Below are positions 1-9,784 of a stretch of DNA of 64,000 nucleotides, in pieces (position 1 is the stretch's first letter; every line of letters begins with the position of its first letter). The notes under the pieces are model-generated. The model saw nothing but the letters and a program-made list of their open reading frames with translations. It did no database searches and had not been told where the DNA came from. Position numbers and translations under genes: made by a program. The DNA comes from Mesorhizobium zhangyense (GTDB lineage: Bacteria > Pseudomonadota > Alphaproteobacteria > Rhizobiales > Rhizobiaceae): the NCBI RefSeq assembly GCF_011045115.1, contig NZ_JAAKZG010000011.1:62001-126000 (forward strand), in the 5' to 3' direction.

Positions 1-1
1 G

Positions 2-439
2 ACGCAGGGCGCTCTTGTCGACCTGGCGCCACCCGGTGCCGATATCTGGCTCGACGGCGGCCACAATCCCGGCGCGGGCGTCGTCATCGCCGAAGCGCTG
101 GCCGAGCAGGAAGAAAAGCTCGCGCGGCCGCTGTTCCTCATCTGCGGCATGATCAACACCAAGGACCAGACCGGCTATTTCCGCGCCTTCCACGGCATCG
201 CCCGCCATGTCTACACGGTGCCGGTGAGTTTGAGCGAAGCCGGCGTACCGAATGGCGAACTCGCCGCGCGCGCCAACGAGGCCGGACTTTCAGCCGAGCC
301 GGTCAGCTCCGTTGCCAACGCGCTGATGCTGCTGCGCGACACCTGGGGCGAAAAGGAAGCGCCACCGCGCATCCTGATCGGCGGCTCGCTTTATCTGGCG
401 GGGGCGGTTCTTGCCGAAAACGGCACGCCGCCGGTGTAA
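2..439 (+). CDS. folC: Folylpolyglutamate synthase/dihydrofolate synthase, C-terminal part
   Basis: The reading frame is open from the left edge, so only the C-terminal ~145 residues are present. FolC adds glutamate to dihydropteroate and folates in the cytoplasm. The visible part carries the Mur-ligase-type motif DGGHNPGAG near the left edge, followed by an F-L-I-C-G-M strand, as in FolC C-terminal domains. The first in-frame Met inside the window (149) is internal, not the start. In related Rhizobiales folC lies next to accD and upstream of trxA, which fits the following genes. The stop is TAA at 437-439. Confidence 0.9.
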   Translation, partial: TQGALVDLAPPGADIWLDGGHNPGAGVVIAEALAEQEEKLARPLFLICGMINTKDQTGYFRAFHGIARHVYTVPVSLSEAGVPNGELAARANEAGLSAEPVSSVANALMLLRDTWGEKEAPPRILIGGSLYLAGAVLAENGTPPV

Positions 440-451
440 GCGCCTGCGTTT

Positions 452-488
452 CCCTCCCACTTGAGGGGAGGGTGGCGGCAAAGCCGCC
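452..488. repeat. Double hairpin directly after folC
   Basis: Two adjacent inverted repeats, CCCTCCC...GGGAGGG (452-458/466-472) and GGCGGC-aaa-GCCGCC (474-479/483-488), start 13 bases after the folC stop. There is no T-tract, so this is not a classic intrinsic terminator. It may protect or end the folC transcript, or simply be a repeat element. Confidence 0.5.
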
Positions 489-602
489 GGGTGGGGTCGC
501 TGCGGCAGTGCTCGACATTCTTTGCGCCGAGCGCGGCATGAACCGACCCCCTCTGGCGCTTCGCGCCCCGGCCCTACGCTAGGCTCCGGGCGTTCGTCAC
601 TC

Positions 603-626
603 GAAAAGCCAAATCGTTGGCTTTTC
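603..626. repeat. Perfect 10-bp inverted repeat
   Basis: Arms GAAAAGCCAA (603-612) and TTGGCTTTTC (617-626) with a 4-base loop, part of the repeat-filled gap after folC. Confidence 0.5.
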
Positions 627-903
627 GTTCGCTTCGCGAATCGCTCCTCATCCCCTCAAGGGGGGAGAGAACGCTGGCGCGCTTCAGCACCGTCCTCCCT
701 CATCCTGAGGTGCGAGCGTAGCGAGCCTCGAAGGACGCACCTATTCATCGCCACGCCTGCTTTCGCATCTGGCCATTGTCAAAGAACTCCCTCTACGAGG
801 GGTGGGAAGCGGGGCGCATGGCCGTGCCTTCCTAATGTAAATACGTGGCGCGACTTCCGCACCCCGCCGGCGATTTCTGTTCCCGTCCGTTCCGCTGCGC
901 CCT

Positions 904-929
904 GCCTTCATTCATTTGCGAATGAAGGC
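904..929. repeat. Perfect 9-bp inverted repeat
   Basis: Arms GCCTTCATT (904-912) and AATGAAGGC (921-929) with an 8-base loop. No gene is associated; it is another element of the repeat-filled gap. Confidence 0.45.
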
Positions 930-1592
930 AAAGCCTATGTGCTCGTCCAGCACGCGCGGGCCATAATACCCGCAGGAGAACCCTTGGACGGAACCTCCCC
1001 GGATGATGAGCCACGTTAGCCCATCACCGGAAGCGCCGGTTCCTCCCCACAGATCACCGTCGCGACCGGTGTTCCCGTGGGAGGAACTGAGACCAAGGTA
1101 AGTGAGTTGGAAAGGAGGGGGATAAATCGGGCGTGAGAAAGTTCGTGGCGTAAGCCAAAACAACGGCTTGGGTGGAAATCGGCTGAAAATCTTTCCACAC
1201 CTTCGCAAGCCTTCGGTAGCTCTGCACCGCTGCGGCCTTCACGGATGTTCCGGCATGGATCCCCGGGTTCCTACACCTCACTTCGTTCGGCTCCGGCCCC
1301 GAGGATGACGAACTTGCAGGTTAGGCCTTCGCTAATCGTCAACGCTGGCTCCACAGTCACATCTGTAGCTTTGAAACAACATTTGCGATTAGCGGTGGCG
1401 CTCCTCCCCTCGTCATTCTCGACCTCGTGAGCGAGGAACGAGCGGAGAGTGTCGGGAATCCATGCCTCGGCATCGACGGCACGAGAGACCGTGCAGGATG
1501 CGGTTCGCGTGAAGCACACGATGCCGGAAAGTTGGGCCGAAGGTCCGATCCAGTTTCAGGAGCCAACAGACGGGAGATCACCAGTCTGACGC

Positions 1593-1874
1593 CTACTTCA
1601 GCTCGATCTCAATGAAGGCGTATTCGCCGTCATTGGCGTTGATGACGTCGTGTTCGACGCCTTCGGAGCGGAAATAGGGGACGCCCTGCTTCATCTCGGC
1701 GAAAGACTCACCGTCCTTGGTGAGCAGTTTCACCTTGCCGTCCATCAGAGGCACGACGACGTAGTCGTGGCCATGGCGGTGCCAGCCCGTATTGGCGCCC
1801 GGCGCAAAACGCCATTCGGTGACGATGACGCGTTCATTGTCGACGAAGACGGTTGGTTTGGCCGATCCCGACAT
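1593..1874 (-). CDS. Small cupin-domain protein
   Basis: A 93-residue single-domain cupin (small beta-barrel). The motif W-H-R-H-G-H-D-Y around residues 31-38 supplies the usual metal-binding histidines, and the second cupin motif is near V-E-H-D in the C-terminal third. The frame is open further upstream, but the ATG at 1874 is preceded by a good ribosome site (gaggagc) and gives the normal family length. Such small cupins can bind metals, act as isomerases or dioxygenases, or sense ligands; the substrate cannot be read from the sequence. It stands alone, separated from trxA by the trxA terminator. Confidence 0.75.
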   Translation of the reverse strand: MSGSAKPTVFVDNERVIVTEWRFAPGANTGWHRHGHDYVVVPLMDGKVKLLTKDGESFAEMKQGVPYFRSEGVEHDVINANDGEYAFIEIELK

Positions 1875-1961
1875 TTTTTCTGCTCCTCTGTTCACCTGAA
1901 GCGATGAAGGAATGAAAAAAGCCACGCGAGAAGAGCCAGCTGGAAAATTCCGCCAGCCAAC

Positions 1962-1990
1962 AAAAAGCCCGGCACGATGGCCGGGCTTTT
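1962..1990 (-). terminator. Intrinsic terminator of trxA
   Basis: Inverted repeat AAAAGCCCGGC (1963-1973) and GCCGGGCTTTT (1980-1990). Read on the minus strand it ends in a T-run, 22 bp after the trxA stop, and closes the divL-to-trxA gene train. Confidence 0.85.
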
Positions 1991-2011
1991 GAATTTTCGT
2001 ATTTCGGACGA

Positions 2012-2335
2012 TCAGGCGACGTTGCCGCCGATCCAGTGCGAAAGTGCCGTCTTGGGCAGCGCGCCGACCTTGATGTCGGCCACTTCACCGCCCTTGAAGA
2101 TCATCAGGGTCGGGATGGAGCGCACGCCGAACTGGGCAGCGATTTCCGGATTCTCGTCGATATTGAGCTTGGTGATCTTCACCTTGCCGGCCAATTCGGT
2201 CGAAATTTCCTCGAGCGACGGGCCGATCATCTTGCAGGGGCCGCACCATTCCGCCCAGAAATCGACGACGACGGGACCCGAAGCGTCCAGCACGTCAGAC
2301 TGAAAATTGCTCTTGTCGACCTTGACTGTGGCCAT
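2012..2335 (-). CDS. trxA: Thioredoxin
   Basis: A 107-residue cytoplasmic thioredoxin, the usual family length. The redox-active W-C-G-P-C motif lies at about residues 31-35 and the conserved cis-proline segment S-I-P-T near residue 74. It reduces protein disulfides with electrons from thioredoxin reductase. The start ATG at 2335 has an AAAGGAT ribosome site. It lies 74 bp downstream of addA on the same strand, the usual arrangement in Rhizobiales, so it is probably the last gene of that transcript and may also have its own promoter in the gap. Confidence 0.95.
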   Translation of the reverse strand: MATVKVDKSNFQSDVLDASGPVVVDFWAEWCGPCKMIGPSLEEISTELAGKVKITKLNIDENPEIAAQFGVRSIPTLMIFKGGEVADIKVGALPKTALSHWIGGNVA

Positions 2336-2409
2336 GATGAAATCCTTTCCGGGTTCGATGTCGCGCTATATGTGGTGTCGGCCTTGCAGGCGTTCAAGCA
2401 GACCTTGTG

Positions 2410-5400
2410 TCACGCCTGTGTGAGTCGGACAAGGGCATCGTCCATCGCGGTTTCGGGAATCCGCATCAGGCCAGGCAGCTCCGTAAACAGCAGTGCCGCT
2501 GAAACCTTGTGGCGCGGATAAAGCGGCTGGAGCAGCGCCCGGTAGAGCGCGAGCTGCGTGACATAGGACAGCGGAACATCGCCAAACGCGGCGGGGGCCG
2601 GCCGGTTGGTCTTGTAGTCGACGATGAAGACCTCGTCGGCGGTGACCGCCAGGCGGTCGATCTTGCCCGAGACCGAGCGCGGCTTGCCGCGGACCGTGAC
2701 GCTGCCCATGATCGACACTTCCGCGCGTGAGCCTGCCCCGAACAGGGGCGCGAAATCCGGCGATGCCAGGATATCCTCGACCGAGGCGAGTGCCGCGTGG
2801 CGCTCCTGCTCGGGCCAGCCTGCGGCGATGCGCTCGAGATAGCGCGATGCAGCAGGCTTCCTTTCCGCTTCGGCAACATCCGGCAGCATCTGGAGCAGCT
2901 TGTGCAGCGCCAGACCACGGGCAATGGCGAAACCCGGTTCGATCTCGGGATCGAGCACCGGCGAACGGTCCGACACGACCGGCTCCTTCGTTTCCTCGAT
3001 CAGCGCCGAAGCGCCTGACGGCGACAAGGGCCGTGGCAGGCGTTCCACCGGCGGCAGCGGCTTCAGCAGATGCGGCGGCATCGGCGAGGATGACGGCACC
3101 GGCGTCTCTAGCGTCTCGGCGGCGGCCTGCGCGGTTGTGAACGGCGTCACGCGAAAACGGTGGACCATATCGTCGGCCACCGGGTGCCTGCGTTCCTCGC
3201 TGTGCTCGATGCCGACCAGCGCCCTGGTGACCAGCGCGTGCCATGTCGCGGCGTTCTGCGCGCGCTTGCCGTGATAGCCACAGACGATCAGGCGGTCCTC
3301 GGCGCGCGTCATTCCGACGTAGAGCAGCCGGCGATATTCGTCGTCGGCGCGCTCCTTCGCCTCGCCGCCCGCCGCTTGCGAAAACAGGTTGGCGACATCG
3401 CTGCCCGAGCGCCACAGGAACGCTTTGACATGCCGCAATTCCTCGCCCTTTGGCTGGAACGGCATCAGCCGGGGCAAATGCTGGTCGCTGAAGGGAGCGG
3501 CACCGCCATCGACGAGGAACACCACCGGCGCCTCAAGCCCCTTGGCGGCGTGGACGGTCATGATGCGGACCTCGTCGCGCGTCTGGTCCATCTCGCGCTT
3601 GATCTCGGGACCAGCACTTTCGAGCGTCGCGAGGAAGGATTCGAGGCCGGGAAGGCCCGTGCGCTCCTCGGCGAGGCAGAAGTTCAGGAACTCATCTAAG
3701 ATATCGCCGGCGTCCTGGCCGAGGCGGGCTACCATCTTCTTGCGCACGCCGTCGCGGCCGAGAATGCCGGAATAAAACTCGAACACCGGCTTGAAGGCCG
3801 ATTGCGTCGACCATTCCGTCAGACGTTTTACGGTTTCGGCCAGCGGCGGAGAATTTTCGGCCTGCTGCCGGAGCGATGCGTATAGAGACCGCCCGCCGGC
3901 GCGGCCAGCGGCAAGATCGAAAAGCGTGTCTTCGCCGAGCTGGAAGATCGGGCTTTTCAGCACCGCTGCCAGCGACAGGTCATCCTCCGGCTGGATCATG
4001 AAACGGCCAAGCGCCATCAAGTCCTTGACCGCGATATGACCGGGCAGGCTCAGCCGATCGGCGCCGGCGACCGCGATGTTGCGGTTTTTCAGGCTGCGCG
4101 CCAGCGCATGGACGAAACGGTCGCGCTTGCGCACCAGCACGATGACATCGCCGGCGCTGAGTTTTTTTCCGGTGCCTTCGATTATCTCGCCCGAGCGAAT
4201 CCAGTTCTGGATGGTAGCGGCGACGCTTTCGGCAACCCGCACCGCCGGGGCATGAGCGTGGTCGACGGCCTGCGTCCAGTCGTCCGGTTCCTCCGCTGCG
4301 TCGGCACCGACCGAAGGCCAGACCTCGACATAGCCCGGCGCCCCGGCGCGGATGGCATTGTGCTGGACCGGGCCCGGATCGAGCGTGATGCCGCGTTTCG
4401 CCTCGTCGCTGGCAAAGACCCTGTCGACGGCCTGCAGCACGTCGTCGGTGGAGCGGAATGACAGCGTCAGCTTGACCGGTTCGAAGCTGCGGTTGGCGGC
4501 GCGGATCTTCTGCGCGAATTCATGGCCGCTGCGGGCAAAGGATTCGGGCGCCGCGCCCTGAAACGAATAGATCGACTGCTTTTCGTCGCCGACGGCAAAG
4601 ACGGTGCGGTGGACATTGTCGCGCGCACCGAAGCCGGCAAAGAATTCCTCGGCCAGCCGCTTCACCACCTCCCACTGGTCGGGGCTGGTGTCCTGCGCCT
4701 CGTCGAGCAGGATGTGGTCGATGCCCTTGTCGAGCTTGTATTGCACCCATGGGCCGGCATCCTGCCTGGCCAGCAGGCGCACGGTGCGGGTGATGAGATC
4801 ATTGAAATCGAGAAAGCCGCGCCCGGTCTTCAGCCGCTCGTAGCGGGCGATCAGCCAGTCGGCGATGGTGAGTGCGGCGCGCGTGCCTTCCAGCATGCGG
4901 AAGGTGGCAAGGCGGTCGTACATTTCGATGATCGCGCCTGCTGCAGTCGCATAGCGCTCGGCCAAGTCCGGCATGCGATCGTGAAGGGCCTTCTTGAACG
5001 TCTTGACCGGGTCGTAGGGATCGCCATCCGACTTCAAAAAACCTTTCGCCAGCAGTTTCAGCCGGGCGACCGGGTCGGGTTGGGCAAAAGCCAGGATCAC
5101 ATCCGGAATGATGCTGTCGAGCGCGCGGCGGGCATCGACGGCGGCGGCCTGATTGGCGAACTCGGTAAAATAATCGGCTGAAAAGCCCGGCAGCGGCCAG
5201 ATCGAGGCGGCGATGTCTTCCGCCGTGTCCTCCGGGGAGAAGCCGAATTCGGCAAACAGCATGGCATAGGGCACGGTGTCGTGTGCGGCGGCATCAATGA
5301 AGTCGCGCAAACCGTCGCGCTTGCGCACGATTTCGCCGAGCAGCGCGTCGAGCCCGGCCTCGCCACCGCGCTCCAGCACCATGGCGAAGGCTTCGCCGAG

Positions 5401-5934
5401 TTCGGGATTGTCGGATGCGACCGCGCCCGTCACCATTTCGCGCCGTGCGGTGGCAAACAGCGTTTCTTCCATCAGCGGGTCGAGCATCTGGAAGTGTGCT
5501 GCGATGTTGGCTTCCAGCGGAAACTGATGCAGCACGGATTCGCAGAAGGCGTGGATGGTCTGGATCTTCAGGCCGCCCGGCGTTTCCAGCGCCTGCGCGA
5601 AAAGCCGCCGCGCCCGGCGTAGCTTTTCGGCATTGGGCGCCTTGCCGTCGATCTTCTCGATCTCGGCGCGCAAAGCCTCGTCGCCGAGCATGGTCCATTT
5701 CGACAGATTGCCGAAGACGCGGTTCGACATGTTGGCGGCGGCGGCGCGCGTATAGGTCAGGCAGAGGATTTTGGATGGGTCGGTGCCTTCCAGCAGAAGG
5801 CGGATGACGCGCTGCGACAGCACATGCGTCTTGCCCGAGCCGGCATTGGCCGACACCCAGGCGGAATTCTGCGGGTCGGAGGCGCGCGCCTGCCGCTCGG
5901 AGGTCTCAGTGGGAACGGGATAGATTTTTTTCAT
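2410..5934 (-). CDS. addA: Double-strand break repair helicase-nuclease AddA
   Basis: A 1174-residue UvrD/Rep-type helicase with a C-terminal nuclease domain. Walker A A-G-S-G-K-T is at about 31-36, Walker B L-D-E-A-Q-D at about 410-415 and motif III G-D-E-K-Q-S-I-Y-S-F at about 449-458. The PD-(D/E)XK nuclease motif G-K-I-D-R...V-D-Y-K-T is at about 1090-1109. With AddB it forms the RecBCD-like complex that resects DNA ends for RecA loading. Length matches alphaproteobacterial AddA. The start overlaps the addB stop by 4 bp (ATGA), so the two are probably translationally coupled. Confidence 0.97.
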   Translation of the reverse strand: MKKIYPVPTETSERQARASDPQNSAWVSANAGSGKTHVLSQRVIRLLLEGTDPSKILCLTYTRAAAANMSNRVFGNLSKWTMLGDEALRAEIEKIDGKAPNAEKLRRARRLFAQALETPGGLKIQTIHAFCESVLHQFPLEANIAAHFQMLDPLMEETLFATARREMVTGAVASDNPELGEAFAMVLERGGEAGLDALLGEIVRKRDGLRDFIDAAAHDTVPYAMLFAEFGFSPEDTAEDIAASIWPLPGFSADYFTEFANQAAAVDARRALDSIIPDVILAFAQPDPVARLKLLAKGFLKSDGDPYDPVKTFKKALHDRMPDLAERYATAAGAIIEMYDRLATFRMLEGTRAALTIADWLIARYERLKTGRGFLDFNDLITRTVRLLARQDAGPWVQYKLDKGIDHILLDEAQDTSPDQWEVVKRLAEEFFAGFGARDNVHRTVFAVGDEKQSIYSFQGAAPESFARSGHEFAQKIRAANRSFEPVKLTLSFRSTDDVLQAVDRVFASDEAKRGITLDPGPVQHNAIRAGAPGYVEVWPSVGADAAEEPDDWTQAVDHAHAPAVRVAESVAATIQNWIRSGEIIEGTGKKLSAGDVIVLVRKRDRFVHALARSLKNRNIAVAGADRLSLPGHIAVKDLMALGRFMIQPEDDLSLAAVLKSPIFQLGEDTLFDLAAGRAGGRSLYASLRQQAENSPPLAETVKRLTEWSTQSAFKPVFEFYSGILGRDGVRKKMVARLGQDAGDILDEFLNFCLAEERTGLPGLESFLATLESAGPEIKREMDQTRDEVRIMTVHAAKGLEAPVVFLVDGGAAPFSDQHLPRLMPFQPKGEELRHVKAFLWRSGSDVANLFSQAAGGEAKERADDEYRRLLYVGMTRAEDRLIVCGYHGKRAQNAATWHALVTRALVGIEHSEERRHPVADDMVHRFRVTPFTTAQAAAETLETPVPSSSPMPPHLLKPLPPVERLPRPLSPSGASALIEETKEPVVSDRSPVLDPEIEPGFAIARGLALHKLLQMLPDVAEAERKPAASRYLERIAAGWPEQERHAALASVEDILASPDFAPLFGAGSRAEVSIMGSVTVRGKPRSVSGKIDRLAVTADEVFIVDYKTNRPAPAAFGDVPLSYVTQLALYRALLQPLYPRHKVSAALLFTELPGLMRIPETAMDDALVRLTQA

Positions 5935-8900
5935 GCGTCGCCGCCGCCATCGTCGGCGCTGTCACCGCCGGCGGACCATTCGAGGACGCGGGCGAGATGG
6001 TCGTAGTCGCCGTCCGTCTCGCCTTCGCGGAACGGCAGCGCGCGCGACAGATATCCCGTTTCGAGCCGGCCATAATGCTTGAGCAGTTCCTCGAGCCGGT
6101 GCCAGGCTTCCTCGGAAAGATCGCCGGCAGTGCGTGGCTTGCGGTTGTATTCGAGGATCGATTCCTCGAATACTTCGCCGTTGGGTTTGAAGCGGACGAA
6201 GGCCAGTTGCGAAGGCTCCAGCCTGCCGAGTTCGCGGAAGGCACCGCGCCTCAACAGCGCGCCTTCCAACGCCAATTGGGGCGCCAGAAGAGTATGGGCC
6301 TGCGCTTTGGAAGGCGACGAGCCAGTCTTGTAGTCGAGAATATCGGCCATGCCCGCCGGCAGCACATCGACGCGGTCGGCATAACCCGAGAGCGTCACCG
6401 CGGAAGCGCCGACGGCGGTCTTTTCGGCGCGCTCCTCGGCGTGGCGGGTGTTTACCGAGGGTGCGCGCGTGCGCTCCCATGCGATGATGTTTTCGGCCAG
6501 CTTTTCGAAGCGCGGCCACCAGATCGCGTGAACGTCGGCCGGCAAGGCGGCTTCCGTGAAACAGGTGCGGCCGGCGTCGAGCAGGACATCGAGCGCCGAG
6601 GCATCGCGCGGATCGACGCCCGAGGCGGAAAAGCGATGCATGATGGCATGGAACAGCGTGCCGCGCTCCGCCGCTCCGGGATCGCGCACCAGCGGATCGA
6701 GCGGCATGAGGCCGAGGATGCGGCGGGCGTAGACCGCATAGGGATCGCGGCGCAGCGTCTCGATCTCGGTGACGGAGAAATGGTGCGGCCGCGCCTCGAG
6801 CGGCGGCTTGGGCTGCGGGCGCTCGGCAAAGGGAATTTGCGGCCCGCCATCCAGCGCCCGCGCCCAGCCGAGCAGTTCGTTGCCGCGGGCGCGCATGGCT
6901 TGCGCCTGCTCAACCCCGGCAAAGGTCAGGATGCGTTGGAGCCAGCGCGAAGGCACTGCCGGCGCGTCGCCCGAACGCGCCGAACGGGCGAGGATGACCT
7001 TGCCGGCACCCATCGCCATTTCGAAATCATGCGCCGACTGGCCGATCCGGCGCTCCGGCGGCTCCAGATCGATGCCGGTCTTCATGATGCGCGACATGAA
7101 ACGGTCGGCCTGGGCCTTGCGCGGCCACACACCTTCATTGAGGCCGCCGACCACCAGCGTGTCGACGGACAGGAGGCGGGCTTCCAGCGCGCCCCAGATC
7201 GAGACGCGGCTGTCGCTGCCATAGGCCGGCTTGACGACTTCCGGCGCGACCAGCGCTTCCATGATGTCGGGCCATTCCTCAGCCGGGAAGGAGAAGGGCG
7301 CGCTCGCCGCCACGAGCCCGCGCAGGAGTTCGGCCAGCTCTTCACCGGCGTCGCCGGCATAAAGCTCGGTGAGGCTGCCATCCGCGCTTCGCCCGAGTGC
7401 TTCCATCGCCGTGACCGTCACGTGGATGATGGCGGCAAGTTCCACTGTCTGGTCGTTGCGGAAGGCAACCAGAGGCGCCAGCGCATCGTGAAGGCGCGCG
7501 AGCATCGCCCGCGCTTCATCGATGGGCCTGGCCGTCATGCGCGAAAACCAGAAAGGCTTGCGGCTCTCGCCGGCCAGCGCTTCGAGCCGCTTTTCGAAAA
7601 GCGCGCCGAGGCTGGCAATATCCGGCCGCCCTGTGCCGCCGCGTAGCGCCACCAGTTCGATCGTCTCCGCTGCATGGCGCACCACAGCTCGCTCGAGCCC
7701 TAGCGCAAGCAAGGGGTGCTTGAGCAGCGACAGGACCGCGACCGGATCGCCGGGATTGAACGCCGCTTGCAACACCAGCCGCAGGAAAGCGCCGGGCGGC
7801 GTGTTGGAAAGCGGCGTGCCGCCGGAATCGTCGGCCTGAATACCGAAACGCAGCAGCTCGGCCGAGACGCGGCGCGCAAGGTTGCGGTCGCCCGTTACCA
7901 AGGCGGCGGTGCTGTTAGCCGTATCGATCGCGCGGCGCAATGCAATGGCGATCGCGACGGTTTCGTCGCGCTCGCCGGCGGCTTCCAGCAGCGTCACATC
8001 GGCAAATGCACCGGCCAGCTCCGAGTCGGATATTTTTTGCCGATGGTCTGCCCAATCGTCGGTGGTCTCGGCGGGCAGCAGGGCTTGGCCTACGAACGCA
8101 GCGCGCTGCGCAAGGTCAGGGCCGACGGCGCCGACCTCGTCGACATCGGCGCGCAGGACGCCGAGTTTCCGCAACAGCTTGGCCAGGCCGTATTGCGGGT
8201 GACCGAGCACGGAAGGCTGCGGCGCGTCGCCCGCAATCACCGACCAGGAGCGCTCATCCATGCGCTTGTCGAGACCCGGCAGGACAACCGCTCCCCGCGG
8301 CAGGCGGGCGATGGCCGACAGGAGTTCGGCGGTTGCCGGAATGGAACCGGTAGAGCCGGCGGCGATGATCGGCCCCTGTGGCGGATCGAGCCTCAGCCGC
8401 TCTGCCTCGAGCCGGATGAGCGCGCTGCGATGGGCGGCGGGGTTCGACAGGTCGCGCTCCGCAAGCACTGCCGGCCAGCTGGTCATGACGATTTCGAGGA
8501 AATCCAGCGTCACCTGCCACCAGTTGGCGAGGTCGCCGGAAACCAGATCGCGCAGCCGCGACCACTCGGAGCCCTCGGTTTCGATCTCGTCCATCAGGCC
8601 GGCCAGATCGCGCGCCAGCCAGACGGCGTCCGCTGACGAGGCGGGAACGACGATCTCCTCCTCGAACAGGCTGGCGACGTGAGCCGGCAGGCGACGCTTC
8701 CAGCTTCGGACCAGCGGTGCAAGCAGGAGCAGGCGATCGATCGACGCGATCGGCGGCGCCAGATCGAGGCTGGCAGAGCCTTCCGGATTGAACAGTGCCT
8801 CGTCCTCGTCGAATTCGCCAAGCGGGCGAATGGTCGGCAGGATGGCCGCGCGGCCGCCCGAGCTGTCGACGAAAACGCCGCGCAGTTCGCGCGCGGCACG

Positions 8901-9062
8901 CCGGGTCGGCACGTAGATCGTGACATCGGCAAGCGCCAGCGGGTCGCCGTCGAAACGAAAATCGGGGATCAGCCGGCCGGCAAGCAGTTCGTCAGCGAGC
9001 GTCGGCAGAAAGGCGGCACCGGGCGGGATCGACAGGACCCGCGGCGTCGAGCGTGCACTCAT
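5931..9062 (-). CDS. addB: Double-strand break repair protein AddB
   Basis: A 1043-residue partner of AddA. The C-terminal region shows G-T-L-F-H-A-I-M-H and the nuclease signature G-Y-A-D-R-V-D followed by L-D-Y-K-T-G, a PD-(D/E)XK site. The N-terminal part contains the strand I-Y-V-P-T-R-R-A-A-R-E-L but no obvious Walker A, as expected of the inactivated helicase half in alphaproteobacterial AddB. The four-cysteine Fe-S cluster of Bacillus AddB is not seen at the C-terminus. It overlaps addA and the upstream nucleotidyltransferase gene by 4 bp each. Confidence 0.95.
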   Translation of the reverse strand: MSARSTPRVLSIPPGAAFLPTLADELLAGRLIPDFRFDGDPLALADVTIYVPTRRAARELRGVFVDSSGGRAAILPTIRPLGEFDEDEALFNPEGSASLDLAPPIASIDRLLLLAPLVRSWKRRLPAHVASLFEEEIVVPASSADAVWLARDLAGLMDEIETEGSEWSRLRDLVSGDLANWWQVTLDFLEIVMTSWPAVLAERDLSNPAAHRSALIRLEAERLRLDPPQGPIIAAGSTGSIPATAELLSAIARLPRGAVVLPGLDKRMDERSWSVIAGDAPQPSVLGHPQYGLAKLLRKLGVLRADVDEVGAVGPDLAQRAAFVGQALLPAETTDDWADHRQKISDSELAGAFADVTLLEAAGERDETVAIAIALRRAIDTANSTAALVTGDRNLARRVSAELLRFGIQADDSGGTPLSNTPPGAFLRLVLQAAFNPGDPVAVLSLLKHPLLALGLERAVVRHAAETIELVALRGGTGRPDIASLGALFEKRLEALAGESRKPFWFSRMTARPIDEARAMLARLHDALAPLVAFRNDQTVELAAIIHVTVTAMEALGRSADGSLTELYAGDAGEELAELLRGLVAASAPFSFPAEEWPDIMEALVAPEVVKPAYGSDSRVSIWGALEARLLSVDTLVVGGLNEGVWPRKAQADRFMSRIMKTGIDLEPPERRIGQSAHDFEMAMGAGKVILARSARSGDAPAVPSRWLQRILTFAGVEQAQAMRARGNELLGWARALDGGPQIPFAERPQPKPPLEARPHHFSVTEIETLRRDPYAVYARRILGLMPLDPLVRDPGAAERGTLFHAIMHRFSASGVDPRDASALDVLLDAGRTCFTEAALPADVHAIWWPRFEKLAENIIAWERTRAPSVNTRHAEERAEKTAVGASAVTLSGYADRVDVLPAGMADILDYKTGSSPSKAQAHTLLAPQLALEGALLRRGAFRELGRLEPSQLAFVRFKPNGEVFEESILEYNRKPRTAGDLSEEAWHRLEELLKHYGRLETGYLSRALPFREGETDGDYDHLARVLEWSAGGDSADDGGGDA

Positions 9063-9784
9063 GCGTCCTGCGCCAGCGCGGCGGCAACCACCGCTTCAGC
9101 CGGTGCGATGGCATCCGGCGTGCCGACCGTAATCCACTGGCCTTCCATCTTCATGCCGAACAGGCGGCCATCCGCGATGGCGCGATCGAAATAGAGGTTG
9201 AGCGAATGCGGCGTCGGCGCAGCACCCTCGAAAATGCGCGGATGCACGATGGCCGCACCGGCATAGATCAGGCCGGTCGGGTCGCCGGCCGCGCGCGCCA
9301 ACGTACCGTCGGGCGCGACAAGGAAATCCGTGCTTTCGCTGTGTCCGGTGGCTGAGTCGAGATCGGCTAGCATCAGGAGAATATCCATTCTCGATGCGTC
9401 CCAGGCAAGGGCAAGCCGTTTCAGGTTGGGCTCGTTCCGATCGATCCAGAAGGTGTCGGCGTTCAGGATGTAGAAGGGTTTTTGGCCGAGCTGCGGCAGT
9501 GCCTTGACGATGCCGCCGGCCGAGTTGAGCAGGCTTTCGCTTTCATCAGAGATGACAATTGCCGGCTGCTTGCGGCCCGCGACATGGGCGACGATCTGCT
9601 CGGGTAGATAGTGGACATTGACCACCGCCCTGGTCACGCCGGCGGCTGCAAGGCTGTCGAGGCCCCAGTCGAGCAGCGTCTTTCCGGCGATGCGAACCAG
9701 CGGCTTGGGCATCGTTTCGGTGATCGGCAGCATGCGCTTGCCGAGGCCGGCGGCCAGCACCATGGCAATTTTCGGAGCGGTCAA
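9059..9784 (-). CDS. Sugar-1-phosphate nucleotidyltransferase (MurU-like)
   Basis: A 241-residue nucleotidyltransferase with the N-terminal signature L-A-A-G-L-G-K-R-M and M-P-K-P-L-V, as in GT-A-fold pyrophosphorylases. Relatives include MurU, which makes UDP-MurNAc from MurNAc-1-phosphate. The frame begins with TTG at 9784 overlapping the upstream stop (TTGA). An internal ATG at 9763 would give a start at M-V-L-A-A-G, so the true start is uncertain. The next gene upstream ends in a kinase domain resembling AmgK, which supplies MurU with sugar-1-phosphate in Pseudomonas. The substrate here is inferred from that pairing. Confidence 0.85.
   Translation of the reverse strand: MTAPKIAMVLAAGLGKRMLPITETMPKPLVRIAGKTLLDWGLDSLAAAGVTRAVVNVHYLPEQIVAHVAGRKQPAIVISDESESLLNSAGGIVKALPQLGQKPFYILNADTFWIDRNEPNLKRLALAWDASRMDILLMLADLDSATGHSESTDFLVAPDGTLARAAGDPTGLIYAGAAIVHPRIFEGAAPTPHSLNLYFDRAIADGRLFGMKMEGQWITVGTPDAIAPAEAVVAAALAQDA

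Larger units (their letters stand above)
440..1592. repeat. Gene-free stretch made of palindromic intergenic repeats
   Basis: About 1.15 kb with no convincing gene between folC and the cupin gene. It holds several short hairpins: CCCTCCC/GGGAGGG at 452-472, GGCGGC-aaa-GCCGCC at 474-488, GAAAAGCCAA/TTGGCTTTTC at 603-626, and GCCTTCATT/AATGAAGGC at 904-929. Stretches at about 695-742 (catcctgaggtgcgagcg type), 1250-1315 and 1405-1475 resemble the mobile palindromic elements scattered between genes in Mesorhizobium-like genomes. Open frames here have low-complexity composition typical of reading through such repeats. The family assignment rests on general resemblance, not on a search. Confidence 0.6.

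Noticed and set aside
522-1208. Open frames on both strands in the gap after folC (up to 165 residues)
   Set aside because: They run through palindromic repeats, are Arg/Pro/Ser-rich, overlap each other and show no domain or ribosome site.
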